A stretch of DNA of 64,000 nucleotides from contig CM073329.1 in the NCBI GenBank assembly GCA_037043015.1, positions 6,464,648 to 6,528,647 on the forward strand, written 5' to 3'. This document shows, piece by piece, positions 25,304 through 35,801 of this stretch (positions are counted from its first letter, which is position 1; every line of letters begins with the position of its first letter). The notes below the pieces were generated by a model. That model was not told the DNA's origin and ran no database searches. It saw nothing but the letters and a program-made list of their open reading frames with translations. This DNA is from Bryum argenteum (Eukaryota > Streptophyta > Bryopsida > Bryales > Bryaceae). A program made the position numbers and the translations under genes.

Positions 25304-28300
25304 TTTGCCAATTCACTGGCAAATACTTCTACGTCTACGAGGGGAATCATCGCGTTACTGCTTGGATGCGGTACATTGAGCAAATGCGCAGAGATGACCC
25401 TGATTGGTATTTCTTTGTCGACTGCATTGTCCTTGACGGACGTGCAGAATACAAAGTACTTATCGACGCGATGAATGATATCAACTGGTGAGTTCGATTT
25501 TGTATTATTTTTCCTTGGCTGTAGTATTTTTTACACAATTTACATATATTTTGTACTAACCTCATCAACAGGTCCACATAGCATGATCATGTTGAAGATA
25601 GCCTGCCATCGAGGTTGCAACGCATGCGCAAGTTTGGCAAGATGCCACTAGAAGAATGGAAACCCCTCATCTCTGCTAAGGACTGGAAGTACTATTACAC
25701 CGCAAAAGATAAGCTGAGGCAGACTTGGTACTTCGTTACTAAAGACGTCTTCATAAAGTTCCTCTATGCGGTGGGTCATTTTGCATATCTTTTGTATGAA
25801 TTCGTTTTAAATTGAGTTTTCTACTTTATCCAACATGAGTTCTTTGATTGTCCAGAGGCAATGTGCTAAAGTCGCCGACGAAGCCCAAGCCCAATACTAC
25901 GAGAGGACACTCCCGTCGACGAGAGGACTGCGCAAGGAGTTTGGACGGCCATGGACGATGCTCTCAAAGCTGAGGTTAAACGAATCCGACAGAAAGATTT
26001 CGACAAAATGCTTGCCATTGCTAATCCTGAGTTAGGAAAAGCTTTTGAGCAAGAGGTATGAATTCACTCGACCTATCTTACTTCTATCTCTCAATTTCGT
26101 TCTCCACATCCCTCTGTTATATTTCTTAATCTCTTTCTTGTAATTTGATGTAGATCAATCTTCATTATAGTCGTCAAAAGGATCCCGAGATGTCTCTGGA
26201 GCGCCTCCAGAAGGTCGCCACCACCAACGTTTGAAGGAAGTGAAAACCATGCGGCCGTTGGTGGAACAACACTCCGGCATTCCGACGGAGTGTTCGCTTC
26301 CGGACCCGGTCGAGATGAAAGACAGCGGTGTTGGAGGCATGGCTTGCCCGTCTTTTGCGCCTTGTGGTCTCGGTACTACATATGCACTCAATCACATTCG
26401 TTACACCGATATGACCATACCCATTTTTCCTGATTTTTACTAACTTCACTTGTTGTCCACAGTTAGCGACGTATCTGAAGGAGGAGGTGGACAAGTTCTT
26501 CAAACAAGAGAATCCCCACATCCCGAACATTGACGCCATTTTGATGCCCGAAGAGTACGTCGAAAAATGGCGTCTTCTTTTATGGGATAAGGCATTCGAT
26601 GCTTATTTGGGGCCCAAAGCCAGCCCTAAGTTCATTAAAGGCTCCCACATCGACAAGATTGGCGGAGGTGCTCAAACTAAGAAGCGATTGATGTTCAGGT
26701 TTGACCACGCCGTTCTGTATTGTCAATTTTCTGAATATTATATTCAGAAAAGTGTTTCTAATTGTTTTTACTCTTTGTAGGTATCTCAAACACGAGCTCG
26801 TTGCTAAGGGTGGTCTCGCTCCAGTGGGCATTCCGTCTGAATTCCAAATCCCTTGCTTGAAGAAGAAACCGAGGTCGATTTTTTCGAATGATCAGAGGCA
26901 ACGGTTCAAGATGGCTTTACTGTTGACTGGTGGTTGGTTTCTAGAGTCTCAAACCCACCATGTTCACAACGAAGAGAAGCATCTTGTACAGATAGCGGAA
27001 TCGGTCGACGCCGCTCCTGTAGCACTACAAGTTGATGATGATGACGACGACTTCTACATGCTTCCAGGCGCTCCACCACCACCCCCCCTCGCTGCACCAA
27101 AAGATAGAGGTACTGCAGGTGGCAGCCGGAAACGTCGCAGAAATGAGCCTACCCCGAGCCGAGGAAGAGGAAGAACAAGAAGAGGAGGTGGAAGAGCACG
27201 AAGACAAGACGAAGACGACGAGGGAGGGCATGGAGATGTTCCCATTCTCGATGAGCTTGCAGGTGTTGTAGATTGAAATGTATGTATGTTACTCTAGTTG
27301 TACTTTGTTATTTATGTAACATGTGCGCTTTTGTATGCATTGCAGTTCAAAGGGAGGTTGAAATGACACAAGCTTCGCAGGGGACGGTTGTCAACAACGC
27401 TGGGTGTGGTGTAAGAGGTCCTGTTGCCTCGGATAGGCAGGCAGTTCTGCCTGAAAGGCATGGTCGAGGGTGGATACAAGCCTCTGAGGGTGGGGTTTCG
27501 AATGTGAGATCTACTCCTCCTCCTTCGTCGTCGCCCCTCGTGAGTCTCCTCTGTCACATGGACCGACGCAATCTAATGGACCCATGCGTCCCATAGTTTT
27601 TCCCAAAAATGTGGGTAGTAGTTCCTCTTCTCCTATAACGGTGACGCTCCCTATGTTCCTTGAGAAAGGAGACACAGCGGCCTTGGTTGAGCTTGATCTA
27701 CAAAAGGTCTTTGGGTGGGTTGATGCTATTCGGCTATGGTTCAACACATCAAGAAGGTAAATCCTCTCTAACTATGAATCGTTTTTGTATTGAAGTTACT
27801 CTATCCCTGTTTATTGGTTTCGATTACTTTGTGTCTAATTCACAGATTGGAAAGGGTAGGGACTACCCTTGCGAAAAAGATGAGAGACAGCCCAAACATC
27901 CCGGGATTGACCTTATCTTTGCAGATGTTCCCGAGAACTTGCCCGTGCTTAATGTCTCGCCGGATGCGTTCCTCTCCGGAACAAGCGTGCTTCGTATTAC
28001 TTGAGTCCGTGTTTGTCTTTGCCTCATACCATTTTGACGGACCTTGGGACTATCCTAATTATGCACCCCAAGGACGTCAAAATTGACCGCATCCTACACG
28101 ATCGTGCTAGTACTTACAATTTCCGGCTTGTGCGTGAGTGGTGGGCCTATAACCCCCTTCCTTTGGTTAGACCTGGCGCTAACGCAAGAGAGGTATTCTT
28201 CGAATTTCGCACTTGATTTTATCTCTCAATTCAACATTACGTTTTTTGAATATCGAATTGCTTATTGCAGACCCATAACTTTACCATCAAGGTCTATGCT

Positions 28301-29130
28301 CGGAAGGACTTCGTGAAGATGTTCAACATACGACAGGGGGCGCAAGCATACGCAGGAGTCGCGATCATACCCGACGAGGATGACATGGTCAGTAACTTTG
28401 CTGACGCGAGTTCCATTACCTACCGCACTAACGGGAAGCCGTGGCGCGGCGCACGGGAGAAGGATCCGTCGTTTTTGCAGTGCTTCGTGGATTGCCTTAC
28501 GGACGATGGGGGAATCGTGTTTGACTTCAGCGCTAGTACAGGTAAAAATTTGATTACCCATTTATAAGCTGTTGCATACTCATATTTTCAATACTCATGT
28601 GGATTTTCAAATGTGCAGGTGCTTCAATCATCGCATGTGCACGCTCCAATCGTCACCTCATTGCTTTTGAGGCAGATGAGGAGATCTTCGATGGGCTTTT
28701 GGCGACCTTCAAACACCCTAAACCGTTGGAAGAAGAGAGTGGGGAATCAGCCTCTGGTGACGATTACGACTCCGATGAACCGTATCTGAAGAAACCTCGC
28801 ACTTATATTGGTGTGTACTCAATTCAATTCATTGACTTTTTGTGATTTCAAAGTCTGTACTACAATCAGAACATTGACTGGTTATGATTATTTAGCTATG
28901 CAGGCATCTCAAGACACTTGACCCAAAACGCTCATCTCATCAATAGCCCACCTCCCACACATGTTCTACCCTCTTATGCGGAGCATGTAGCTCGAGCTTT
29001 CGTCGCGGCTCCAACTCCTCCTGTACCGAATGCTTCACGAAGACGCTTTAGAGCTGGTGTGCTTAGATACATTGATTTAGAGGCAGATCAATGTGACCAC
29101 CATTTTAATGGTGCTTCACCTTCATCGTAG
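25304..29130 (+). pseudogene. ParB-like/DNA methyltransferase gene, remaining exons (3' of CACTA insertion)
   Basis: Visible exons: 25304-25487 (YVYEGNHRVTAW, FFVDCIVLDG; end of the ParB-like domain), 25572-about 25770, about 25852-26055, about 26155-26230, 26462-about 26700, about 26781-27276 (acidic then Arg/Gly-rich linker), then pieces at 27340-28190, 28270-28541, 28619-about 28810 and about 28904-29130. Methyltransferase motifs occur in beta-class order: a motif-IV-like LIFADVPENL near 27920, then motif I VFDFSASTG|GASIIACAR followed by HLIAFEADEEIF, whose Glu would bind the SAM ribose. Canonical motif IV is DPPY, here DVPE. Lesions: an in-frame TAG at 25579-25581, an apparent 2-bp AG duplication at 25901-25905, and frame changes near 26225, 27530 and 27965. 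It ends at TAG 29128-29130. The bacterial counterparts methylate adenine or cytosine N4; activity here is unproven. Confidence 0.65.
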
Positions 29131-29474
29131 TGTGTTTATTTTTTGTTTTCTATTTCAGAGATGACTATGTAGGGCCAACTCTCATGAGTTGCCTTACCCT
29201 ACAAGTCATTACTTTCATATGTTTTACATTATTTTACATATATGTGTCTTTGCCTTAAACCGTATTGAAAATTTTCAAAGTCCAATTCTGTACTCAATCT
29301 ATATGTTGGATTCACTTGTTATACCCCACTATTTTAAATGACATTTAAAATTCTAAAATGTATACCGATTCTTATAGGTCAATGCTTCCCTAAATTTGTC
29401 AATGTCTACAGGAGCTTATATTTTGTCCCTATTAGCTCAGGATAGCTGCCTTTTACGCTACGCGATGCTCAAAC

Positions 29475-29545
29475 GAGCCCGATGGGGATCGAACCGGACC
29501 TTCGCTATGCCATCGTTATGTCTAATCCATCCACTACATTAGAGT
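29475..29545 (-). other. tRNA-like relic or SINE head
   Basis: On the minus strand a box-B match GGTTCGATCCC (T-arm) lies about 42 bp downstream of a box-A-like TAGTGGATGGATTAG, the normal spacing in a tRNA or a tRNA-derived SINE. A clean cloverleaf with anticodon arm could not be drawn by eye, so it is probably a tRNA pseudogene or the 5' end of a SINE. Confidence 0.4.
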
Positions 29546-30089
29546 AAACGATGAGACAGTTTCTATTATCGATATTTGGATTATATATTCCATTGCCATT
29601 TTATATTTTTCCTTTATCGTGACGATTACCAACATGCGCAATATTCCTTGCCGGGATCGTGGGAGCGGTAGCGTTAACAAGAGGCAACTATCCAAGGATG
29701 AAGTATAGATCTAGAGGGATTTCTTTGCTTTCGCCATGATGACGTCAGCCCTACTTTATCCCTAGACCGTAAATCCAAAAACAAGTTTAATAATAACCTA
29801 AATCATATGTTCAATATAACCTTTAAATCGTCATGCCTCCATTTCACACGTTCATCAATATGATGACATCAGCCCTACTTTCAATATATTCACATAAAAT
29901 CTTCAAGATAATACAAATGAAATATTCTTGCAAGGTGGGACCCACATTTAAAGTAGACCCAACACCACGGAATTAGGGACCATAACCCCTAAAAATAGAC
30001 ATTTTAAAATGGTACAGTAAAAAATTAAGTGGTAATAGGGTACTTTACTTTGAAAAAAAATTGTTAAAAAATAGTCAAAATTGTCCCGT

Positions 30090-30162
30090 CACCGCTCTAC
30101 GCTCACCGCTCTACGCTCACCGCTCTACGCTCACCGCTCTACGCTCTACGCTCACGCCTCTA
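30090..30162. repeat. 15-bp minisatellite (CACCGCTCTACGCTC)
   Basis: About four direct copies in a row, with a partial copy at the end. Non-coding. Confidence 0.9.
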
Positions 30163-31993
30163 CATTCCCCACGAATCACTTCACTACATTGACTATATGT
30201 ACTGACCAACGAATATGCATTCCTGGTTCTTTCAGGCTCGGTTTCAACGAAGTACCAAGCGACTGCGACGGACTACTTCAGCAGCGGCTTGCAATGATGT
30301 GTGCATTACATGACTGCAGGGTACAGAAAGTACCGTGGAGATCCAAATGTGCATGGTGTACGCCCGACAACACTCGGAGAAAGATAGAAATAATGCACAG
30401 GGCCCACAAAACTACGTACAAATCACACAATCGGAATGCCTGAAAATACACATGAAAGCAGTGAAAACAATTAACAACTGAAGAAGGAACATGAGCGTAC
30501 CAACGACGGTGGACTGTGCACAGGTACGTATTCCGCAGTGGACCATGTCTTTATGCTCATAGTACCTCGGCCACTGCTGTGTGCGAGCTCAGGTTCATGC
30601 CGACTTCAATGGCAGATTTTAGGAGACCGCTCTTTTGTAAAACGACCCGTGGGCCTGAATTACGTAGGACCCCGGTTATAACTCAGAAATCTACAATTTT
30701 GCTGGATTTGTAACTACATATTATGTGCCGCATTTGTCGTAGTGGAACAGAAAGTAGTGCCGAAAGATTTGCATACCACCGCTCTTAACTCAGTGCCATG
30801 TGGGCATCCACGTAGGTTCGGCGGTTACCAACATCGACTGGTGTGAATGCTCAGTAGATCTTAACGCATATTAGGCCCAAAGAGCGCAGCTCTAAGCACA
30901 GGTCTGAACGTACCTTTAGTTAAATATCAGTTAAATGGAGTAATATCATCAAATCGCATCTTAAAATAATATATCATTGTATATTTGATCATGTAGTAAT
31001 ATAAATTGCTATAATAAGATACTGAATATACATCACTTTCTACAAAAACCAAAAATAATATACGCCATAAACGTGGGCATGACTCATATTTATTCAGGCG
31101 TTATGAACATCTACCAAGAACAATTACATGAAAAATCTATATCTACACATTGCCACGACGTAACTTGTTAAATGATTAGGAGGGTCTTATAGAAATATAA
31201 TCTTCATACTCGTACATACACTTGAAAGACAAATATTAGCACATACTACTTTGTACCCATATACTTCTCAATTTGGGTTGCATGAATTTGTATTGCAAGT
31301 TTTATGTTATATGTCTTTTTACTTCACATATTTATATATTTATATAATGCTAATAGCCTTTCGATTATTCACTCTAACGCTCAACCACTAAAGGCCCAAT
31401 CAACCATTTTGTGCTCTATTCCAAATTTTGATAAGATGTATCCGATTTAAAAAGGATTCTTGTTAGACTTATTTCTTACTTCCGAGATGTAAGATGGGTT
31501 GGGAACCTCATTTACATTACAAACCTAGTTTGGAATCATGTATTGTTCACACCAACCCTTCAATCACAAACATGACAAGGTTTGCATAATATTGAATAAC
31601 TTATTATAAAAGGAAACTAGTAATATTCTTCATAAATAAGTATTGGCCTTTTATATTTTATCATATAAAATAAAATTTAAGGAAACCATACAAATAAATA
31701 AGTACTAAGAAGAGAAATGAGAATTTTATTTTGCTATTGAAAGTTTTGGTGTCCTTAATCTATTACAAGAGAATTACTAACTATTATGAGGATTTCAACT
31801 ATAACAATTTAATCTAAGCATTGAGGTTTTTATATTGTCTTTAGGGAGAAAGTTCACAAGAGTTAAAAAACTCACATTTCTTAACACATTTATCTTTCCT
31901 TTAAACCCCCCCTCCCTAGCCTTTAGGGGTTAAATAAACAACCACCCATTTGGATTCAAATAAAATTTGCTTAGATACTTAGATCCGTAAATA

Positions 31994-32144
31994 AACACGT
32001 AATTCGTTATAATGGTATTATTCACTGATTTTGAGAAATGTGGGTTTAGGTGGAGTCGAGCTAAATGTACCCACACAGTACATTTGGCTCAACTCAAGCT
32101 CGATTTGATAATCTGAATATTCCCATTATAACGAATTACGTGTT
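31994..32144. mobile_element. 151-bp MITE/foldback element
   Basis: Ends 31994-32015 (AACACGTAATTCGTTATAATGG) and 32123-32144 are perfect 22-bp inverted repeats. AATA flanks both ends and may be the target duplication. A second inverted pair (GCTAAATGTAC and GTACATTTGGC) lies inside, so the whole unit can fold into a hairpin. No coding capacity. Confidence 0.8.
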
Positions 32145-32589
32145 AATAGTCAGCAACTATGATATTCTTCATTATCATAAGTCAATGTGAACATATTGCA
32201 AATTCTATCAAAGCATGACATTGTACCCGTAAAGAATTCCAAGTGATTCATGGATAGTTACGATTCATATAAACAATAAGAGGTTATTCATAATAAGTTA
32301 TATTTTTCAATGTTATTCCGTGGTTGCCAAAGTCTTTTGCATTATTTTGTTGAGATCCCTTACTGGGTAGTGTTAAAATAAAGGAAGCCTATACAAATCC
32401 TAGGGTGACAAGTTTTCAATAGAGGGATATTCATTCTTCTTACTCGAAGACATACAGTGACTCTAAGTGAATATGTCAAAGAAATTCATTTAGGTTCGTA
32501 ATAGCTCTGAAGTCCAATTCCCCATGACAGAAGATTTTAAAGTGTCAGTTAGGGCACCAATTTAGAAGTCTTGGTTTTGAAACTTCATA

Positions 32590-32777
32590 CTCCCTCCATC
32601 TCAAAAAACATCATGTTGTGCTAAAAAATGGTTGGATTTTTCTGATGGTCTTAAGTACTCGTTGACAAAGTTGGATATGGTTTGAATGGTCTGGGTTACT
32701 CATTGATATCAAATCTTGGTATTATTCTAAGACAAAATTTTCAAACAATTCAAAGGATGTTAATGAGACGGAGGGAG
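32590..32777. mobile_element. Stowaway-type MITE (Tc1/mariner), 188 bp
   Basis: Terminal repeats CTCCCTCCATCTCA and TGAGACGGAGGGAG match at 13 of 14 positions and fit the plant Stowaway end consensus. TA dinucleotides flank both ends (32588-32589 and 32778-32779), the expected target duplication. Confidence 0.88.
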
Positions 32778-33222
32778 TAATAAACTTCATTATAAACTTT
32801 TCACATGCACACAAAATATCTAAACAAATACTAAAACTGATATTTGCGCCATTACTGAGCAGTCCACTTTACACTGTAGTGCACACAGCAAAAAGTCCGC
32901 GTGCTGGAATGCTGCGCACATGTTTGCGAGCTTGAACAGTAGAGGCGCCATATCCACTATACCACATCTCGTACCCAACCAGCTCCGAGCTCACACGATG
33001 CACTTTCAAGCATTACTCATTGCTATCCCGCGAACAAGGATTTCATGCAATCAAATCTTCAGTAAGTGTGACTGAGAAACCTCTGGTAGCTGATTCATCG
33101 TCATCGTCCTTCAGCTTTTCAATGTTAATCTATTAAACACCTTTTAATCTCAACCAAAGAGTGCAAATCAGACGGAAGACATTAAATATAACATGAGTGT
33201 TAAAATTCTCATCTGCAAACAG

Positions 33223-33853
33223 GTACTCGGGGAACAACTCTTTCACTAACCCAGTACCCTGGAAGAAGCTCGGCACCCTGGTATCGTTGAAAGAGCTGTA
33301 AGTTGTTCGCCTATCAATGTTCGGGTGAAGTAGCTACTTTGAGATGCGGATGTTACATGCGACGACTGCCGCTGACATTGTTGCGATGGTCAGGAGCATG
33401 TGGGGTAATCTTTTGAGCACGAAGTGTCCTCCGGAGCTAGGCAAGCTTGTAAACTTGACCTATTTGTGAGTTGCATACTCTGGAAACTTGTGGTTTCTGT
33501 CGTGTGCTTTAATGCTGGAGAAGCTCCGAAAATGGTGATATATGCGTGATTGTCGACCCAGACGTTGCATGCATCAAATACTAACACAGTGAAAAAAGCG
33601 ATAGTATTCAGATTGGGTTGGATACAACAATGCATACTTAACATACTTGAATTGAATCATCGATTCCATTCAGATAATCAACACTGAGAGGTTATTCCAC
33701 TGACTAATATTTTGTTGAATGCACATGAATATGCGTTTTGAGCATGCTTCAATTTCTAACTGCGAATGTGTGTACAGGAATTTGAACAAAAATCATCTCT
33801 CCGGTGGCCTCCCACCCGAGTATATATGGGCAGCTCACCAAAATGGAGAGATT
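33223..33853 (+). pseudogene. Fossil leucine-rich-repeat exons (LRR receptor kinase-like)
   Basis: Three small exons with good splice borders and compatible phase each encode about one LRR: 33223-33297 (75 nt; NNSFTNPVP, LGTLVSLKEL), 33394-33465 (72 nt; CPPELGKLVNLTYL) and 33778-33853 (76 nt; NLNKNHLSGGLPPE). One LRR per ~72-nt exon is the known gene structure of plant LRR receptor kinases. The LxxNxLSGxLPPE signature is clear. No kinase domain, signal peptide or further LRRs were found nearby, and the third exon has a non-multiple-of-three length, so this looks like a remnant. Confidence 0.65.
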
Positions 33854-35801
33854 GTAAGCAATTCAATCACATCTTACTTAGAACATAACATCTGACTATG
33901 TGTAGGAAAAATATATAAATAAAAGTATATATAACAAAATGGGTGAAAACTCTCTCATTTTGGAGTACATATCAATGTTAACTTTGATCAGAAGTGGATA
34001 GTGGGGATTATATGTTCGCATCTCCAGAATAACTTATACTTGAGTTTTCTTAGATTGCGACATTTGAGTTGGGAAGGATAATCGTTACAATAGTCAAATT
34101 ATGTCTTTGTCTGTGCTTCATGCTCCTTTGAACAAATTATGGTACAGAAATTTCGTATCCGGGCCTTTTCCTTAGACTTGGAGTCACATAAACAATCCTC
34201 ACGATCTGTAAGGCAACTTACTTTCTGCCATTTTTCCTTTGTTCTAGTTGTTTATCTCAAAAGATTCATAATGCAACTTTTATTCAATTACTTGTTGAAT
34301 GTTTATTTCAATTAACCCTTAAACGTCAAGCCCCTCTGAAAATACACTGGAAACCAAGCCCGAGGGGCATGCTTGGACGTTTAAGGGTTAATGTAAACAT
34401 TTGGGGTTGAGTGACGAATTTATGTAAAACTTAGCTGAAATGCTCGAAAAATGTACAGTTACAGATATGTGTTGCATGATTTGAATACAAACTTTTACCC
34501 CCTTGAATTCGGTTTCTTGTAAGGTGTAATATCATCTCCATGATATTAGAGATGATATTTAGCTCGTTTTCTTTTGCTTGCAGATGATATGCGGATATGC
34601 GGCAGTATAAATGGGGCTATCTGAATGACTTACATTGCTCTCAAATTGTTCGAACTAGCATTGGTTGCGGTACACGCCATTTCCACATTGTAGTACACTG
34701 GTGCAGGAAATGCAGGGATTGAGGAGGGCCGTTCGATCACAATGCGGGAGATTTGTGCAGGAATGCTCCTTCCGAAGAGCATTTGAGTTCCGACGACTAC
34801 AAGCTCCACTCTTTCAAACGATAGAATACATACGTCCAACTTGGAAACATGAGTGACCCTTTTTTATTCGGTTAGAGATTCCTCAGAATCATATACTGCA
34901 GCTGCTGGAAATGCAGATCTCATGGAGGCCAGAAAGTATGATGACCACATTCAGTTGATGGTGTCCATAGGAGAATCTGACTCCTGATTCAAAGAGGTCT
35001 TGAAAGGCACAATCATTAAGCCAAAAAGCCATTGGTACTTAATTTAAAGTTTCTCGATTCACCCACAGCATGTTGCTCGTGCAATATTCCATCATGGACA
35101 AGAACTCGTCAAGTTCTGTCCGAATAGGTGAAGAATGATCAAACGAGCCAACGGAATTGTTTACAGCAAAGAATGATCCAATCATGTGTTTGATCTGTTC
35201 TGCCTTCTTGGTTGACATCCTAAAGGAGGATGGTACAAAGAAAATGTTAATGTGAGATGATGGGCCAACTATTCCAGATATTCTGTTAGCAATGGAAGCA
35301 TTTTAAGTGTTGGAAGAGAAGTACAAACTTTGACAAGGTAACCGGATCTTTCTATTCTTTTGGGCGCACACCACTGAATATCAAAACAACAAACAGACTG
35401 TTCTAGTACAGTCACTGGCATTCTAACCTGATGCTGTGCATGCTTCACAAACCCTGCACAACTTTATTAAGTAAGTTACTCCATCACCTTCTGTTTGATT
35501 GATTCCTACACAATTCTATTGAACCCACACCTTGAATGGGACCTTATCATTTCATCACTTGTAACCATTTGGAATCCGATCGTTTTGTACAACCAGCCAA
35601 AGTCCAACATGTTGCGGGGCTTTGCTGGATCCTAGCGATCGGGCGGTGCAGCTCATTGCTGGTAACTCGGTACAACAGAATGAACACCTCACCCGTTTTC
35701 GCAGATGGTCCACATGCATTGCAGGTGGATCGATTGTTGGAATTGATAATGACTGATCAGTCGAGTTGCATGTTTGCCATGCATGTGCCTGATCGATCCG
35801 C
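33854..35801. other. Intergenic between LRR remnant and FRO
   Basis: No gene recognised. It holds the 72-bp piggyBac-type hairpin at 34316. The rightmost few hundred bases are the 3' flank of FRO; ORFs there are antisense shadows. Confidence 0.55.
34316..34387. mobile_element. 72-bp piggyBac-type hairpin with TTAA duplication
   Basis: CCCTTAAACGTCAAGC at the left and GCTTGGACGTTTAAGGG at the right are inverted repeats, immediately flanked by TTAA on both sides (34312-34315 and 34388-34391). CCC-starting termini in a TTAA target are the signature of piggyBac transposons. It is far too short to code. Confidence 0.65.

Larger units (their letters stand above)
29131..33222. other. Gene-poor AT-rich interval
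   Basis: No convincing gene on either strand. It contains the tRNA-like relic, the 15-bp minisatellite and two MITEs listed separately; the rest shows no structure I can support. Confidence 0.6.

Noticed and set aside
30081..30443. 120-codon ORF over the 15-bp minisatellite
   Set aside because: It begins in the tandem repeat and shows no domain; chance ORF.
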